A DNA stretch of 8,753 bases. It comes from Bacteroidales bacterium. GTDB lineage: Bacteria; Bacteroidota; Bacteroidia; Bacteroidales; Tenuifilaceae. The notes below the pieces were generated by a model that made no database searches, was not told the DNA's origin, and saw nothing but the letters and a program-made list of their open reading frames with translations. A program made the translations under genes and the position numbers. This document shows, piece by piece, positions 1 to 7,210 of this stretch (its first letter is position 1; each line of letters opens with the position of its first letter). The stretch lies in assembly GCA_008933525.1 (NCBI GenBank), contig WBUV01000103.1, forward strand, positions 1-8,753, given 5' to 3'.

Positions 1-375
1 ATCTATAACCGTTGGTGGAGCGAAAAACACCATGGTGTGAAAGAAATTGCAGACACAAGTGGCAATGTTAGCTTTGAGTATAATATCGACAAGAACTCAG
101 AGATTGCTAAAAACCTAAAAGGGCATTTACTGCTCACAACAGGCGAAATTGACAATAACGTGCATCCAGGAAACACCATAAGACTTGCCAATGCACTAAT
201 ACGCGCCAATAAACGTTTCGATTTCTTTATGTTCCCAGGTCAACGACATGGTTATGGAGATATGACCGAATACTACTTCTGGTTAATGGGCGATTATTTC
301 TGCAAACATCTACTTGGCGATTACTCCAACGAGGTAGATATAATGCAAATGAATAATGAACTAGAAAAACGATAA
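1..375 (+). CDS. Dipeptidyl-peptidase IV-like S9 family serine peptidase, C-terminal fragment
   Basis: This is the last 124 codons of a gene that begins before the window; the frame is open from base 1. It matches the end of the alpha/beta-hydrolase catalytic domain of prolyl oligopeptidase family S9 (DPP-IV type), exported enzymes that cleave Xaa-Pro dipeptides from peptide N-termini. Two of the three catalytic residues are visible: Asp in GEIDNNVHP (fragment residue 51) and His in GQRHGYGD (residue 83). The nucleophilic Ser lies upstream, outside the window. The motif YNRWWSEKHHG near the start is also typical of Bacteroidota members of this group. The GTG at 37 is internal and not a start. 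After the domain there is a short charged tail ending LEKR, and a strong terminator follows 14 bases after the stop. Family assignment is confident; exact substrate specificity cannot be judged from the fragment. Confidence 0.9.
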   Translation: MYNRWWSEKHHGVKEIADTSGNVSFEYNIDKNSEIAKNLKGHLLLTTGEIDNNVHPGNTIRLANALIRANKRFDFFMFPGQRHGYGDMTEYYFWLMGDYFCKHLLGDYSNEVDIMQMNNELEKR

Positions 376-389
376 CATTGTTGAAAAGG

Positions 390-422
390 AAAAAGGTCAT
401 CTCAAAATGAGATGACCTTTTT
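390..422. terminator. Rho-independent terminator between convergent genes
   Basis: A perfect 14-bp stem (390-403 with 409-422) encloses the 5-base loop AAAAT. The stem core is GGTCATCTC/GAGATGACC with A/T pairs at its base, so the U-tract begins within the stem and continues to 424, then GTTTT. It ends the S9 peptidase transcript. The opposite strand also gives a run of T after the stem, so it probably terminates the convergent thioredoxin gene as well. Confidence 0.9.
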
Positions 423-465
423 TTGTTTTAATAAATTCGAATAGTACTATCTAACAAAGTTTATT

Positions 466-1869
466 TTACAGTTCATTCTCTAGATACGAATTGAGTGTTT
501 CCACACTAATTCTTTTAAGTACAATCTTTTTATTTTGATCGAGAACAAATATTACTGGAGTGGAATAAATATCGTACAAATTCCTGAAGTTAGAGCTAAA
601 AGTTGGATCCCATACGTTTAAAAAGTTTAGATCATTTTTGTTAATGTACTCCATCCATTTTGGTTGATCGCCCTGAGTGAAAACTGCAAAAACCTCGAAG
701 CCTTTTGATTTATATTTATCGTAAGTTTTCTTAAGTTCAGGGGTAACCTTTTTGCAATGACCACACTCTGGATCCCAAAAATACACGACAGTAACTTTCG
801 CTTTAATTTCGCTCAATCGGTAATACTTTCCATAGGGGTTTGGCAACCATAAATCGGGAGCAACATTTCCAATTAAATTAGGTTTCAACGCTTTTACCCT
901 CTCAGCAATTTTATCGACAAGTTTCTGATCGGCCCACCAAGCCTGACCAGTAAGATAGTACTTCTCCGAAAGCGCTACAAAAACTCCATCCATTCCCATA
1001 CGTTCGGATGTTTGGAACTTGTTCACCAAAAACGAAAGTACATATTGATAGACCTCCTTGTTAGCCTTTGTTTTTTCAACTAACTCAATAGCCTGCGGAG
1101 TAATACTATCGGGGTGTGGTATTAGTACTCTATCAAAATAGTTGTTAATCTTACCCTCGAGAATAGGCGTTCTGAGCAAACGACTATCAGCAAAATCAAT
1201 ATTATCAAAGTAATGTAACTTATTGAACTGGTAACTATGAACCCATTGAAGAGAATCGTACTTTGGTGTTTCCTTTGGAATTGAGAATTCAGGAATTTCC
1301 ACATTTTTCATTGCTTTTACTAAAGAAGCGAGCAACTTTCCCTTATGCGTCTCTATTAAGCTATTCCAATACTTAACAACATCGGCATTCAAATTATCCA
1401 ACTTCGCCTTAAGTTCATGCGATTTAACAGAATCCTTTAATGCCTCCTTCATTTGAGTGGATAGATCTTTGTTTTTCGCCTGCATATCAATCATAAATCG
1501 CTGATATTCGAGGAAAGCATCATTCTCAGGCGAATTAATAAACTTTAGGTTTTCATGGAATTTATCCTTCGTTGTTTTAATTCCGAAATGCTGATTATCG
1601 CTAATCAAAACCTCGAAGTATGTTTTACCTGGAAGAATCACCAAATAAATACCTCCTTTAAGCAACGAATCGCCTGTAAAAACAGCAACACCCTTAGAAT
1701 CTACCTTGGCGGTATCGCTAACAAACTTCTTATCGCCAAAATGATAGCCAAGTAGTAACGAGGTATCCTTTAATCCCTCTACTTGAACTTCTATTCTGTA
1801 TGCATTTTTTTGAGCAAATGTTGATAATCCAATAAATGCAAGTACCATTAAGAAAACTAAACGTCTCAT
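466..1869 (-). CDS. Secreted TlpA-like thioredoxin-fold protein (DUF4369/DUF5106 type)
   Basis: Predicted thiol-disulfide oxidoreductase-like protein of 467 residues, exported to the periplasm or envelope. Residues 1-19 form a signal peptide (MRRLVFLMVLAFIGLSTFAQ, cleavage near A18-Q19). A beta-rich DUF4369-like domain follows at about 20-110 and a helical DUF5106-like region at about 115-280. The C-terminal AhpC/TlpA thioredoxin domain starts at about 325. The redox motif is CGHC (C369, C372) in FWDPECGHCKK, and the cis-proline is in YSTPVIFVLD (about residue 438). Both are intact, so redox activity is likely; the natural substrate is unknown. An in-frame ATG at 1896 would add nine residues, but a good -7 box at 1907-1914 would leave it almost no leader, and the ATG at 1867-1869 starts directly on a normal signal peptide. 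It is divergent from the YyaL-like gene and convergent on the terminator at 390-422. Confidence 0.88.
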   Translation of the reverse strand: MRRLVFLMVLAFIGLSTFAQKNAYRIEVQVEGLKDTSLLLGYHFGDKKFVSDTAKVDSKGVAVFTGDSLLKGGIYLVILPGKTYFEVLISDNQHFGIKTTKDKFHENLKFINSPENDAFLEYQRFMIDMQAKNKDLSTQMKEALKDSVKSHELKAKLDNLNADVVKYWNSLIETHKGKLLASLVKAMKNVEIPEFSIPKETPKYDSLQWVHSYQFNKLHYFDNIDFADSRLLRTPILEGKINNYFDRVLIPHPDSITPQAIELVEKTKANKEVYQYVLSFLVNKFQTSERMGMDGVFVALSEKYYLTGQAWWADQKLVDKIAERVKALKPNLIGNVAPDLWLPNPYGKYYRLSEIKAKVTVVYFWDPECGHCKKVTPELKKTYDKYKSKGFEVFAVFTQGDQPKWMEYINKNDLNFLNVWDPTFSSNFRNLYDIYSTPVIFVLDQNKKIVLKRISVETLNSYLENEL

Positions 1870-1906
1870 ATTATGACTTTTAAATTTTAGAATCAATTCA
1901 ACTCTT

Positions 1907-1914
1907 CAAAATTA
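1907..1914 (-). promoter_or_regulatory. Bacteroidota -7 promoter element for the TlpA-like gene
   Basis: On the minus strand the sequence reads TAATTTTG, a perfect match to TAnnTTTG. It lies 37 bases upstream of the ATG at 1869, which predicts a leader of about 30 bases. No clear TTTG is seen at the expected -33 position; the nearest is TTTA at 1931-1934, which is too close. The assignment rests on the -7 match alone. Confidence 0.5.
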
Positions 1915-2032
1915 GTTAAAAAATAAAATGTAAATCTCTTATTTTTTAATTAATAGTTCATTTTCTAATCAAACAAACAACTAAAAAACTTGTTAAAAGA
2001 GAGAACAAATGATATGCCGTAAACAAAATACT

Positions 2033-4021
2033 ATGTTAAACGAACCCAACAGCCTTATAAACGAAGTTAGTCCATACTTACTTCAACATTCCTACAACCC
2101 CGTAAAATGGCACTCTTGGAGCGATGAAACCCTAGCAATCGCTAAACGAGAAAACAAACTACTACTCATAAGTATAGGTTATAGCAGTTGTCACTGGTGT
2201 CATGTTATGGAAAGCGAATCGTTTAACAACGATGAAATAGCCGAAATTATGAACCGCAACTACATTTGTATAAAGGTTGATAGAGAGGAACGCCCCGATA
2301 TTGATCAGATATATATGAATGCCGTTCAAATTATTACCCGCCGTGGAGGATGGCCTTTAAATTGTTTCGCCCTGCCCGATGGTCGTCCTGTTTACGGAGG
2401 AACCTATTTCCCAAAGGATCAATGGAAAAACGTACTGGAGAGTTTACACGAAACATGGATACATGAACCATCTAGGGTAATTGATGTAGCCTCGGAGTTG
2501 GAACAGGGCATTGCAAACACTGAGATTATTCCTCAAAAAATAAGCAGCGATACTATAAATCTTATGGAATCGCTGAAAGGAAGTGTTTTATCAATAAAGA
2601 GAGACTTAGACTTCAAATATGGCGGCACAAAGGGAGCGCCTAAGTTTCCTATGCCAGGGCTCTTGAAATTCATTCTCGAATACTCGATCCACTCAAAAGA
2701 TTCCGAACTACAAGAATATATTACACTTACTTTGGATAAAATTGCCAACGGTGGAATTTACGACCATATTGGAGGTGGTTTCTTCAGGTATTCGGTTGAT
2801 GAAAAATGGCATGTTCCACATTTCGAAAAAATGCTTTACGATAATGCACAGCTAATCGAGTTATTCTCGCTTGCTTACCGAATTAATCCAAATCCTATTT
2901 ATCAAAAAATTGTAGATGAAACAATTGGTTTTCTATCGCGCGAATTGCGTTCGCCAAAAGGAGGATTCTACAGTGCTCTCGATGCCGATTGCAATGGACT
3001 GGAGGGCGATTACTATACTTGGCAAAAAAATGAACTGGAAGACATTCTAGGATACGACAGCGAACTCTTCTGCTCTGCTTTCGACATTACAACGTCGGGG
3101 AATTGGGAAAAAACCAATGTGCTGAAAAGATGTATTACAAACGAACAACTCGAAAGTATTTTTAACATTCCTTCCAAGGAAATAGAGTACCGTATACAAC
3201 GATGCATTTCCACCATTCAAAATGTTAGAAGCAAAAGAGTTCCTCCGCTAATAGATGATAAGGTTATAGTATCGTGGAATGGTCTTTTAATAGGAGCACT
3301 TGTTCAAGCATATACCAGTTTTAAGAATCATAGTTATCTTGAAATGGCCATTGAAACAGATCGGTACATTAAGCAAACTCATTTTATTGATGGTGAATTA
3401 AGAAGAATCTCCTGTAAAGGGAAAGTTTACACCAATCCACTGCTCGATGACTATGCATTCTATATCCGTGCTCAACTATTACTTTATAGTGTTACATTGG
3501 ATAAAGAACGGATTACCTATGCCGAAAGGTTACTGCAAAAAACAATATCGGAATTTAGCGATACTAATTCAGGTATGTTTTTCTACACACCAAATAGCAA
3601 CAAACTGTTTGTTCGAAAAATGGAATTGATCGATGGCGTATTGCCCTCGGCAAGCGCCACAATGGCATCGAATCTTTTTATAATTGCAGGAATACTTAAA
3701 AACAACAGTTATAAAGAAATGGGCGAACAAATGCTTGTAAACATTGCTGCTAGCATAAAAAGTAGTGGATTATTTGTGTATGCATGGATTGAACAATTTC
3801 TCACTCAATCATTACCTCAGATTCATATTGCAATTTCGAACAGAGATATTGACGATTTGCATTACATCCAGAATAAGGTAATTTACCCCAGTTTAATAAT
3901 TGAGATAAAGGACAACATTCAAATTAATGGTATTCAAATCTGTTTTAACAATACATGTCAAAAACCAGAGAAAGATTTAGATTTAATTGTAAACCAGATC
4001 AATGAATGTGCAATTGAATAA
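2033..4021 (+). CDS. YyaL/SPATA20-family protein: DUF255 thioredoxin-like domain plus glycosidase-like barrel
   Basis: A 662-residue protein of the widespread family that includes B. subtilis YyaL and human SPATA20, whose cellular role is not well defined. The N-terminal 160 or so residues form the DUF255 thioredoxin-like domain, opening with [13 protein letters not shown] and carrying CHWCHVME (C53, C56). The motif [11 protein letters not shown] and the GGWPLNCF segment follow. The remaining 500 or so residues match the (alpha/alpha)6-barrel part, with family signatures [51 protein letters not shown] and [16 protein letters not shown]. Length is normal and no break is seen. No signal peptide is present, so it is probably cytoplasmic. 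An in-frame ATG at 2009 with a purine run (AGAGAG) in front is possible and would add eight residues; the ATG at 2033 fits the family start better. It is divergent from another CxxC protein, across 163 bases between the two chosen start codons. Confidence 0.9.
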   Translation: MLNEPNSLINEVSPYLLQHSYNPVKWHSWSDETLAIAKRENKLLLISIGYSSCHWCHVMESESFNNDEIAEIMNRNYICIKVDREERPDIDQIYMNAVQIITRRGGWPLNCFALPDGRPVYGGTYFPKDQWKNVLESLHETWIHEPSRVIDVASELEQGIANTEIIPQKISSDTINLMESLKGSVLSIKRDLDFKYGGTKGAPKFPMPGLLKFILEYSIHSKDSELQEYITLTLDKIANGGIYDHIGGGFFRYSVDEKWHVPHFEKMLYDNAQLIELFSLAYRINPNPIYQKIVDETIGFLSRELRSPKGGFYSALDADCNGLEGDYYTWQKNELEDILGYDSELFCSAFDITTSGNWEKTNVLKRCITNEQLESIFNIPSKEIEYRIQRCISTIQNVRSKRVPPLIDDKVIVSWNGLLIGALVQAYTSFKNHSYLEMAIETDRYIKQTHFIDGELRRISCKGKVYTNPLLDDYAFYIRAQLLLYSVTLDKERITYAERLLQKTISEFSDTNSGMFFYTPNSNKLFVRKMELIDGVLPSASATMASNLFIIAGILKNNSYKEMGEQMLVNIAASIKSSGLFVYAWIEQFLTQSLPQIHIAISNRDIDDLHYIQNKVIYPSLIIEIKDNIQINGIQICFNNTCQKPEKDLDLIVNQINECAIE

Positions 4022-4121
4022 ATAAACAACAAATAAAACTCATTAACGAATTTTAAATTTCTGCAAAAAACTTACTTGCAAAGGATTTTCCTTATATTGT
4101 CGTAATTAAAAATTTAAAATT

Positions 4122-4895
4122 ATGGCCTTTAATCCTCGAGAAAGTTTGTTTAGATTATGGTATTGGTATGTCAGTAAAGTTGATAAGAATGCCGAAATAC
4201 TGTTTATGAATTATGGTTATAACGACTCAAAGTTGGATGTTTCAATAGAAAAACACCATGAGCATAACCGGTATCCAATTCAGCTTTATCATCACTTAGC
4301 TCACGAAATTGAAATCAAAAATAAAGACATTGTTGAAATTGGGAGCGGCCGTGGAGGCGGATTATCGTACATTACCCAAAAATTTTCACCATCAACGGCC
4401 AAAGGAGTAGATTTGAACAAAAAGGCCATTGAATTTTGCAACAAACATTACAAGCAAGAAGGACTCTCGTTTATTCAAGGCGATGCCCAATGCTTGAGCC
4501 TCCAAAGCGAATCCTGTGATGTTGTGCTAAATGTAGAATCATCGCATCGATATCCAGATCTATCGGCTTTTTTAAACGAAGTGTCAAGAATTCTTCGCCC
4601 TAATGGTTATTTTCTATTTACCGATTTTAGATACGATCATGAGATGGATGAGTTGAAACGTGAACTAGAAAAATGCGGCTTATCTATTCAAAAAGAAAGA
4701 ATCATTAATAGCAACGTTGTTGAAGCCCTTAATATGGACAATGAGCGTAGGCAGACCCTTGTAAAAAAAATGGTTCCTCGGCTTTTACATAAAATTGCGC
4801 TTAATTTCGCAGGCGCCGTGGGATCCGAGACCTATAATCAGTTCCTTTCCGAGAAGTACATTTACTTTAGTTATGTATTACAAAAAGTAAACTAA
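4122..4895 (+). CDS. Class I SAM-dependent methyltransferase, phthiotriol-methyltransferase-like
   Basis: A 257-residue methyltransferase with a Rossmann-fold SAM site: motif I VEIGSGRGGGLSYI (about residues 69-82), the acidic ribose-binding residue in GVDLNKKAIEFC, and IQGDAQCLS for adenine contact. NVESSHRYPDL and LRPNGYFLFTDFR follow. The N-terminal NRYPIQLYHHLA stretch and the ESSH motif resemble the mycobacterial phthiotriol/phenolphthiotriol dimycocerosate O-methyltransferase family (recalled from Rv2952, not searched), so a hydrophobic small-molecule hydroxyl is a plausible acceptor. No polyketide, lipid or quinone synthesis gene is nearby to name the substrate. It stands alone: about 100 bases of AT-rich spacer follow the previous gene, with an imperfect -7-like TATATTGT at 4093-4100 and a small AAGGA/TCCTT palindrome at 4081-4093. 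The ATG is the first in frame and is preceded by an A/T-rich leader. Family confident, substrate unknown. Confidence 0.85.
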   Translation: MAFNPRESLFRLWYWYVSKVDKNAEILFMNYGYNDSKLDVSIEKHHEHNRYPIQLYHHLAHEIEIKNKDIVEIGSGRGGGLSYITQKFSPSTAKGVDLNKKAIEFCNKHYKQEGLSFIQGDAQCLSLQSESCDVVLNVESSHRYPDLSAFLNEVSRILRPNGYFLFTDFRYDHEMDELKRELEKCGLSIQKERIINSNVVEALNMDNERRQTLVKKMVPRLLHKIALNFAGAVGSETYNQFLSEKYIYFSYVLQKVN

Positions 4896-4944
4896 TCCTA
4901 TAATTTTAATAATTTTTAATAAAGTCTGGTGATAAGTATTTGAC

Positions 4945-4967
4945 ATTTGAAAAACTGATTTTCAAAT
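4945..4967. promoter_or_regulatory. Perfect 9-bp palindrome, candidate operator in the terB-like promoter
   Basis: ATTTGAAAA (4945-4953) and TTTTCAAAT (4959-4967) form a perfect 9-5-9 inverted repeat with spacer ACTGA. It ends 7 bases before the -7 box of the downstream gene and covers the region where a -33 element should lie. There is no T-tract after it, and it sits upstream of the predicted transcription start, so it fits a dimeric DNA-binding site better than an RNA hairpin. Confidence 0.45.
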
Positions 4968-4974
4968 ATTCTAA

Positions 4975-4982
4975 TACTTTTG
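4975..4982 (+). promoter_or_regulatory. Bacteroidota -7 promoter element for the terB-like gene
   Basis: TACTTTTG is a perfect TAnnTTTG match, followed by CACCCC, a common context at start sites in this phylum. It lies 31 bases upstream of the ATG at 5014. TTTG occurs at 4946-4949, but the 25-base spacing is longer than usual, so the -33 element is weak or replaced by an activator. Confidence 0.7.
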
Positions 4983-5013
4983 CACCCCGATTAAAAACTC
5001 AATTACTAAAACT

Positions 5014-5439
5014 ATGGGACTATTCAACCTTGGAGGTTCTGCTGAAATCTCAAATGAAAAAGAAGCGTTTTTCGCTATTATTTTTGCTTGTATGGCTGCT
5101 GATGGCGAGATTGCACCTGAGGAGGAAATTAACCTAATCAACTTACTATCGAGCCGTCCAACTTTTCGTAAGTTCGATTTAAGAGATGCTATGAAGAAAA
5201 TTCAACGCATCCTTAAGGAAACCAAGAGCCTTGAAGGCTTACTTGATAAGGCTGTGGATAAAATTCCTGCCGAACTACGCCCAACCGTTTACACCAATGC
5301 TGTTGACTTTGTTCTAGCCGATGGTTCTGTTGAAAAAGAGGAAGAAGCAGTTATTGCTATGCTTAAGAGCAAAATGGGTATTTCCGATGAGCAATCACAA
5401 AAAATCATCGAAGTAATTATCCTAAAAAATAAGGCTTAA
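5014..5439 (+). CDS. TerB-like (tellurite resistance family) protein
   Basis: A 141-residue all-helical, acidic cytoplasmic protein matching the TerB/TerB-like family. Two internally similar acidic motifs stand out: ACMAADGEIAPEEE (about residues 25-38) and FVLADGSVEKEEE (about 99-111). Each ADG-x-(I/V)-x-x-E-E unit is the family's metal-binding signature, and the spacing suggests two pseudo-symmetric halves. TerB proteins are linked to tellurite resistance and stress response, but stand-alone TerB-like proteins of this kind are common in Bacteroidota without a ter operon. No terC, terD or terZ is seen here, so tellurite resistance should not be assumed. It is monocistronic in appearance, with a perfect -7 box at 4975-4982, a palindrome upstream that may regulate it, and a terminator 22 bases after the stop. 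The plus-strand reading frame at 4940-5137 is only a shadow of this gene. Confidence 0.85.
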   Translation: MGLFNLGGSAEISNEKEAFFAIIFACMAADGEIAPEEEINLINLLSSRPTFRKFDLRDAMKKIQRILKETKSLEGLLDKAVDKIPAELRPTVYTNAVDFVLADGSVEKEEEAVIAMLKSKMGISDEQSQKIIEVIILKNKA

Positions 5440-5461
5440 GAATTTATTTCTGGGCAAGTTG

Positions 5462-5497
5462 AAAACCACTCCAAATTTTGGGGTGGTTTTTGTTTTT
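5462..5497 (+). terminator. Rho-independent terminator of the terB-like gene
   Basis: An 11-bp stem (5462-5472 with 5480-5490) includes one T-G wobble (5470/5482). The core is ACCAC/GTGGT and the loop is AAATTTT. TTTT of the stem, then TGTTTTT, forms the U-rich tail. The tail also contains the possible -33 box of the next gene. Confidence 0.88.
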
Positions 5498-5521
5498 GTA
5501 CCATCAACTTTTGTAGATTTG
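5489..5521 (+). promoter_or_regulatory. Promoter of the lipoprotein gene overlapping the terminator tail
   Basis: TAGATTTG (5514-5521) matches TAnnTTTG perfectly. TTTG at 5489-5492, within the terminator T-run, lies 21 bases upstream, a usual spacing. The -7 box ends only four bases before the ATG at 5526, so transcription would begin at or next to the start codon. Confidence 0.55.
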
Positions 5522-5525
5522 TTTA

Positions 5526-6401
5526 ATGAAACAGTGTATTTTGTTCATATTAATCGTACTTTCTGCTTGTTCAAAGAACGAATCGGAACCCAGTTCCCGA
5601 TTAATAGCATTTGGACAACCACAACTTGTAACCATAAATGGATATAGTGCCGATATAATGGAACCCTTCCTTGCATCCAATGGAGAAACTTTATTCTTTA
5701 ATAACTCCAACCACCCCTCTGTAAACACCAATTTACATTTTGCAAAGCGAATTAATGATGTAACATTTGAATATCAAGGAGAACTCAAAGGAGTTAACAC
5801 CGAAAGTTTAGATGGTGTGGCTACTATGGATAATTCCAATACTTTTTACCTCGTTTCAACCCGAAACTACAACCAAACACTCGCAACTATTTATACTGGA
5901 CAATTCGAAAACGATAGTGTTTCCAATATTACTTTAGTCTTTGGTATCAGTAGAAACCAAGTTGGCTGGGTAAATTTCGATGTGGAGGTAAGTAAAAATG
6001 GTGAATTCCTATACTTTGTAGATGGACGATTCGACGAGAATGGTGGACCATATGAAGCAGATATTGCTATTGCAGAAAGAACAGACGTAGGTTTTCAAAG
6101 AATAAGTCCCGATTTACTCAAAAACATCAATACTTCGGCCTTGGAATATGCGGCTTGCCTATCGTCCGATATGCTTGAACTTTACTTTACCAGGGTTGAT
6201 GCTCCTATCTCTGAAACATCAATGCCCAAAATTTATGTTTCAACACGCGAAAGCGTGAATGAACCATTCCGAAAACCATATAGAATCGAGATGATTGATG
6301 GATTCGTTGAAGCTGCAACAATCTCACCCAACAATCAAATAATTTATTACCATAAGTTGGAAGGACAGAAATATGTCCTTTATATGGTTCGGAAGGAATA
6401 A
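5526..6401 (+). CDS. Lipoprotein with PD40/WD40-like beta-propeller repeats
   Basis: A 291-residue predicted lipoprotein. The first 15 residues are a lipoprotein signal (MKQCILFILIVLSAC) with lipobox LSAC and acylated C15; SKNES follows the Cys. The mature part has at least four TolB/PD40-like blades, visible as repeats of the form S/N-x-N/D-G-E-x-L-Y/F-F: SNGETLFFNNSNH, SKNGEFLYFVDGRF, SSDMLELYFTRVD and SPNNQIIYYHKLEG. Such propellers usually mediate protein or peptidoglycan contact or sensing in the envelope; no catalytic motif is seen and no specific role can be given. The start cannot lie further downstream, since the next Met comes after the lipobox. The gene has its own likely promoter directly against the ATG. 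The following repair gene starts 44 bases after the stop with no terminator between, so they may share a transcript. Confidence 0.82.
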   Translation: MKQCILFILIVLSACSKNESEPSSRLIAFGQPQLVTINGYSADIMEPFLASNGETLFFNNSNHPSVNTNLHFAKRINDVTFEYQGELKGVNTESLDGVATMDNSNTFYLVSTRNYNQTLATIYTGQFENDSVSNITLVFGISRNQVGWVNFDVEVSKNGEFLYFVDGRFDENGGPYEADIAIAERTDVGFQRISPDLLKNINTSALEYAACLSSDMLELYFTRVDAPISETSMPKIYVSTRESVNEPFRKPYRIEMIDGFVEAATISPNNQIIYYHKLEGQKYVLYMVRKE

Positions 6402-6445
6402 ATTCAACTTTCACACCGCAAAAATTGTTAATCATCATAAAAACG

Positions 6446-7129
6446 ATGGAAGTCAATTATATTGTTAACAGGATAGATGAACAAAGCAATTCCGAAAAAG
6501 CAGCATGGCTGGAGAATTACGTAAAGCATAGTGTTAAATCTAAGGGGGTTGGAATTCCGCAAATTAGGGAGATTGTTATTGATGCTACGAAAAAGTTTGG
6601 TATAAACACCAAGCCTATACCTGAGCAAATCGACATCCTGAATAACCTGATGAAACAGGAATACACCGAGCACAAAATTGCTGCAATTATTTACATTCAA
6701 CTTTTCCTAAAGGATTATTCCCTTGAAATTATTAAGCCAATATCGCACTGGTTTGATAATGAATATATTACAGATTGGAATGTATGCGATTGGCTTTGCG
6801 TAAGGATTTTAAGTCCAATGATTGATTCCTCTCCTGATCTTATTATTCCAGAACTAGAGCAATGGAATAAGAGCAAAAATTTATGGAAGGCTCGAGCATC
6901 ATTGGTGCCATTTGCTCAGTGTAAAAACATAAGCGCACACTGGAATCATATTAATAAATTCTCACAAGTACTAATAAAACGCGATGAACGATTTTGCAAA
7001 ACCTCTGTGGGATGGGTAATGCGAGAATACTCAAAGAAAGACAAATCGTTGGTTGCAGACTTTCTAGTCAAACACAGTAAGTATACAACCAAGGAGGTTG
7101 TTTCAAATGCTACAAAGTACTTTAATTAG
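6446..7129 (+). CDS. AlkD-like DNA alkylation repair protein (HEAT-repeat glycosylase family)
   Basis: A 227-residue all-helical protein matching the DNA alkylation repair enzyme family typified by Bacillus cereus AlkD, which removes alkylated (for example N3- and N7-methylated) bases. HEAT-like helical pairs fill the whole length. From recalled AlkD numbering (W109, D113, R148, W187), the equivalents here are W111 and D115 in DWNVCDW, R150 in WKARASLVPF and W190 in SVGWVMREYSKKD. The spacing agrees to within one residue, so the active site looks intact. The frame is open upstream to a TTG at 6425, but the ATG at 6446, after the A-rich stretch ATAAAAACG, is the likely start. It may be co-transcribed with the lipoprotein gene. 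No terminator with a GC stem follows directly; an A6-C-T8 tract lies at 7188-7202 before the repeat element. Activity on particular lesions is inferred from the family only. Confidence 0.82.
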   Translation: MEVNYIVNRIDEQSNSEKAAWLENYVKHSVKSKGVGIPQIREIVIDATKKFGINTKPIPEQIDILNNLMKQEYTEHKIAAIIYIQLFLKDYSLEIIKPISHWFDNEYITDWNVCDWLCVRILSPMIDSSPDLIIPELEQWNKSKNLWKARASLVPFAQCKNISAHWNHINKFSQVLIKRDERFCKTSVGWVMREYSKKDKSLVADFLVKHSKYTTKEVVSNATKYFN

Positions 7130-7210
7130 CACAACTACTAGCACACTTATTTCTCACTATTGTCCTATAAAAATGAATTATAACCCTAAAAAACTTTTTT
7201 TTCCAACAGT

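Noticed and set aside
1122..1304. Minus-strand ORF of 60 codons rich in Ile and Leu (membrane-like)
   Set aside because: It lies wholly inside the TlpA-like gene in another frame. Its hydrophobicity comes from out-of-frame reading of AT-rich coding sequence.
4940..5137. Plus-strand ORF of 65 codons starting with MTFEKLIFKYSN
   Set aside because: It begins in the palindrome and promoter of the terB-like gene and runs out of frame through that gene. The terB-like frame has clear family motifs.
5459..5647. Plus-strand ORF of 62 codons across the terminator
   Set aside because: It starts inside the terminator hairpin and overlaps the lipoprotein gene in another frame. The lipoprotein signal peptide and propeller repeats are convincing.
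6425..6445. TTG start adding seven residues to the AlkD-like protein
   Set aside because: TTG starts are rare, the added residues look non-coding, and an ATG with an A-rich leader follows at 6446.
7186..7203. A6-C-T8 tract considered as a terminator of the alkD-like gene
   Set aside because: There is no GC-containing stem; A/T pairing alone is too weak to call.
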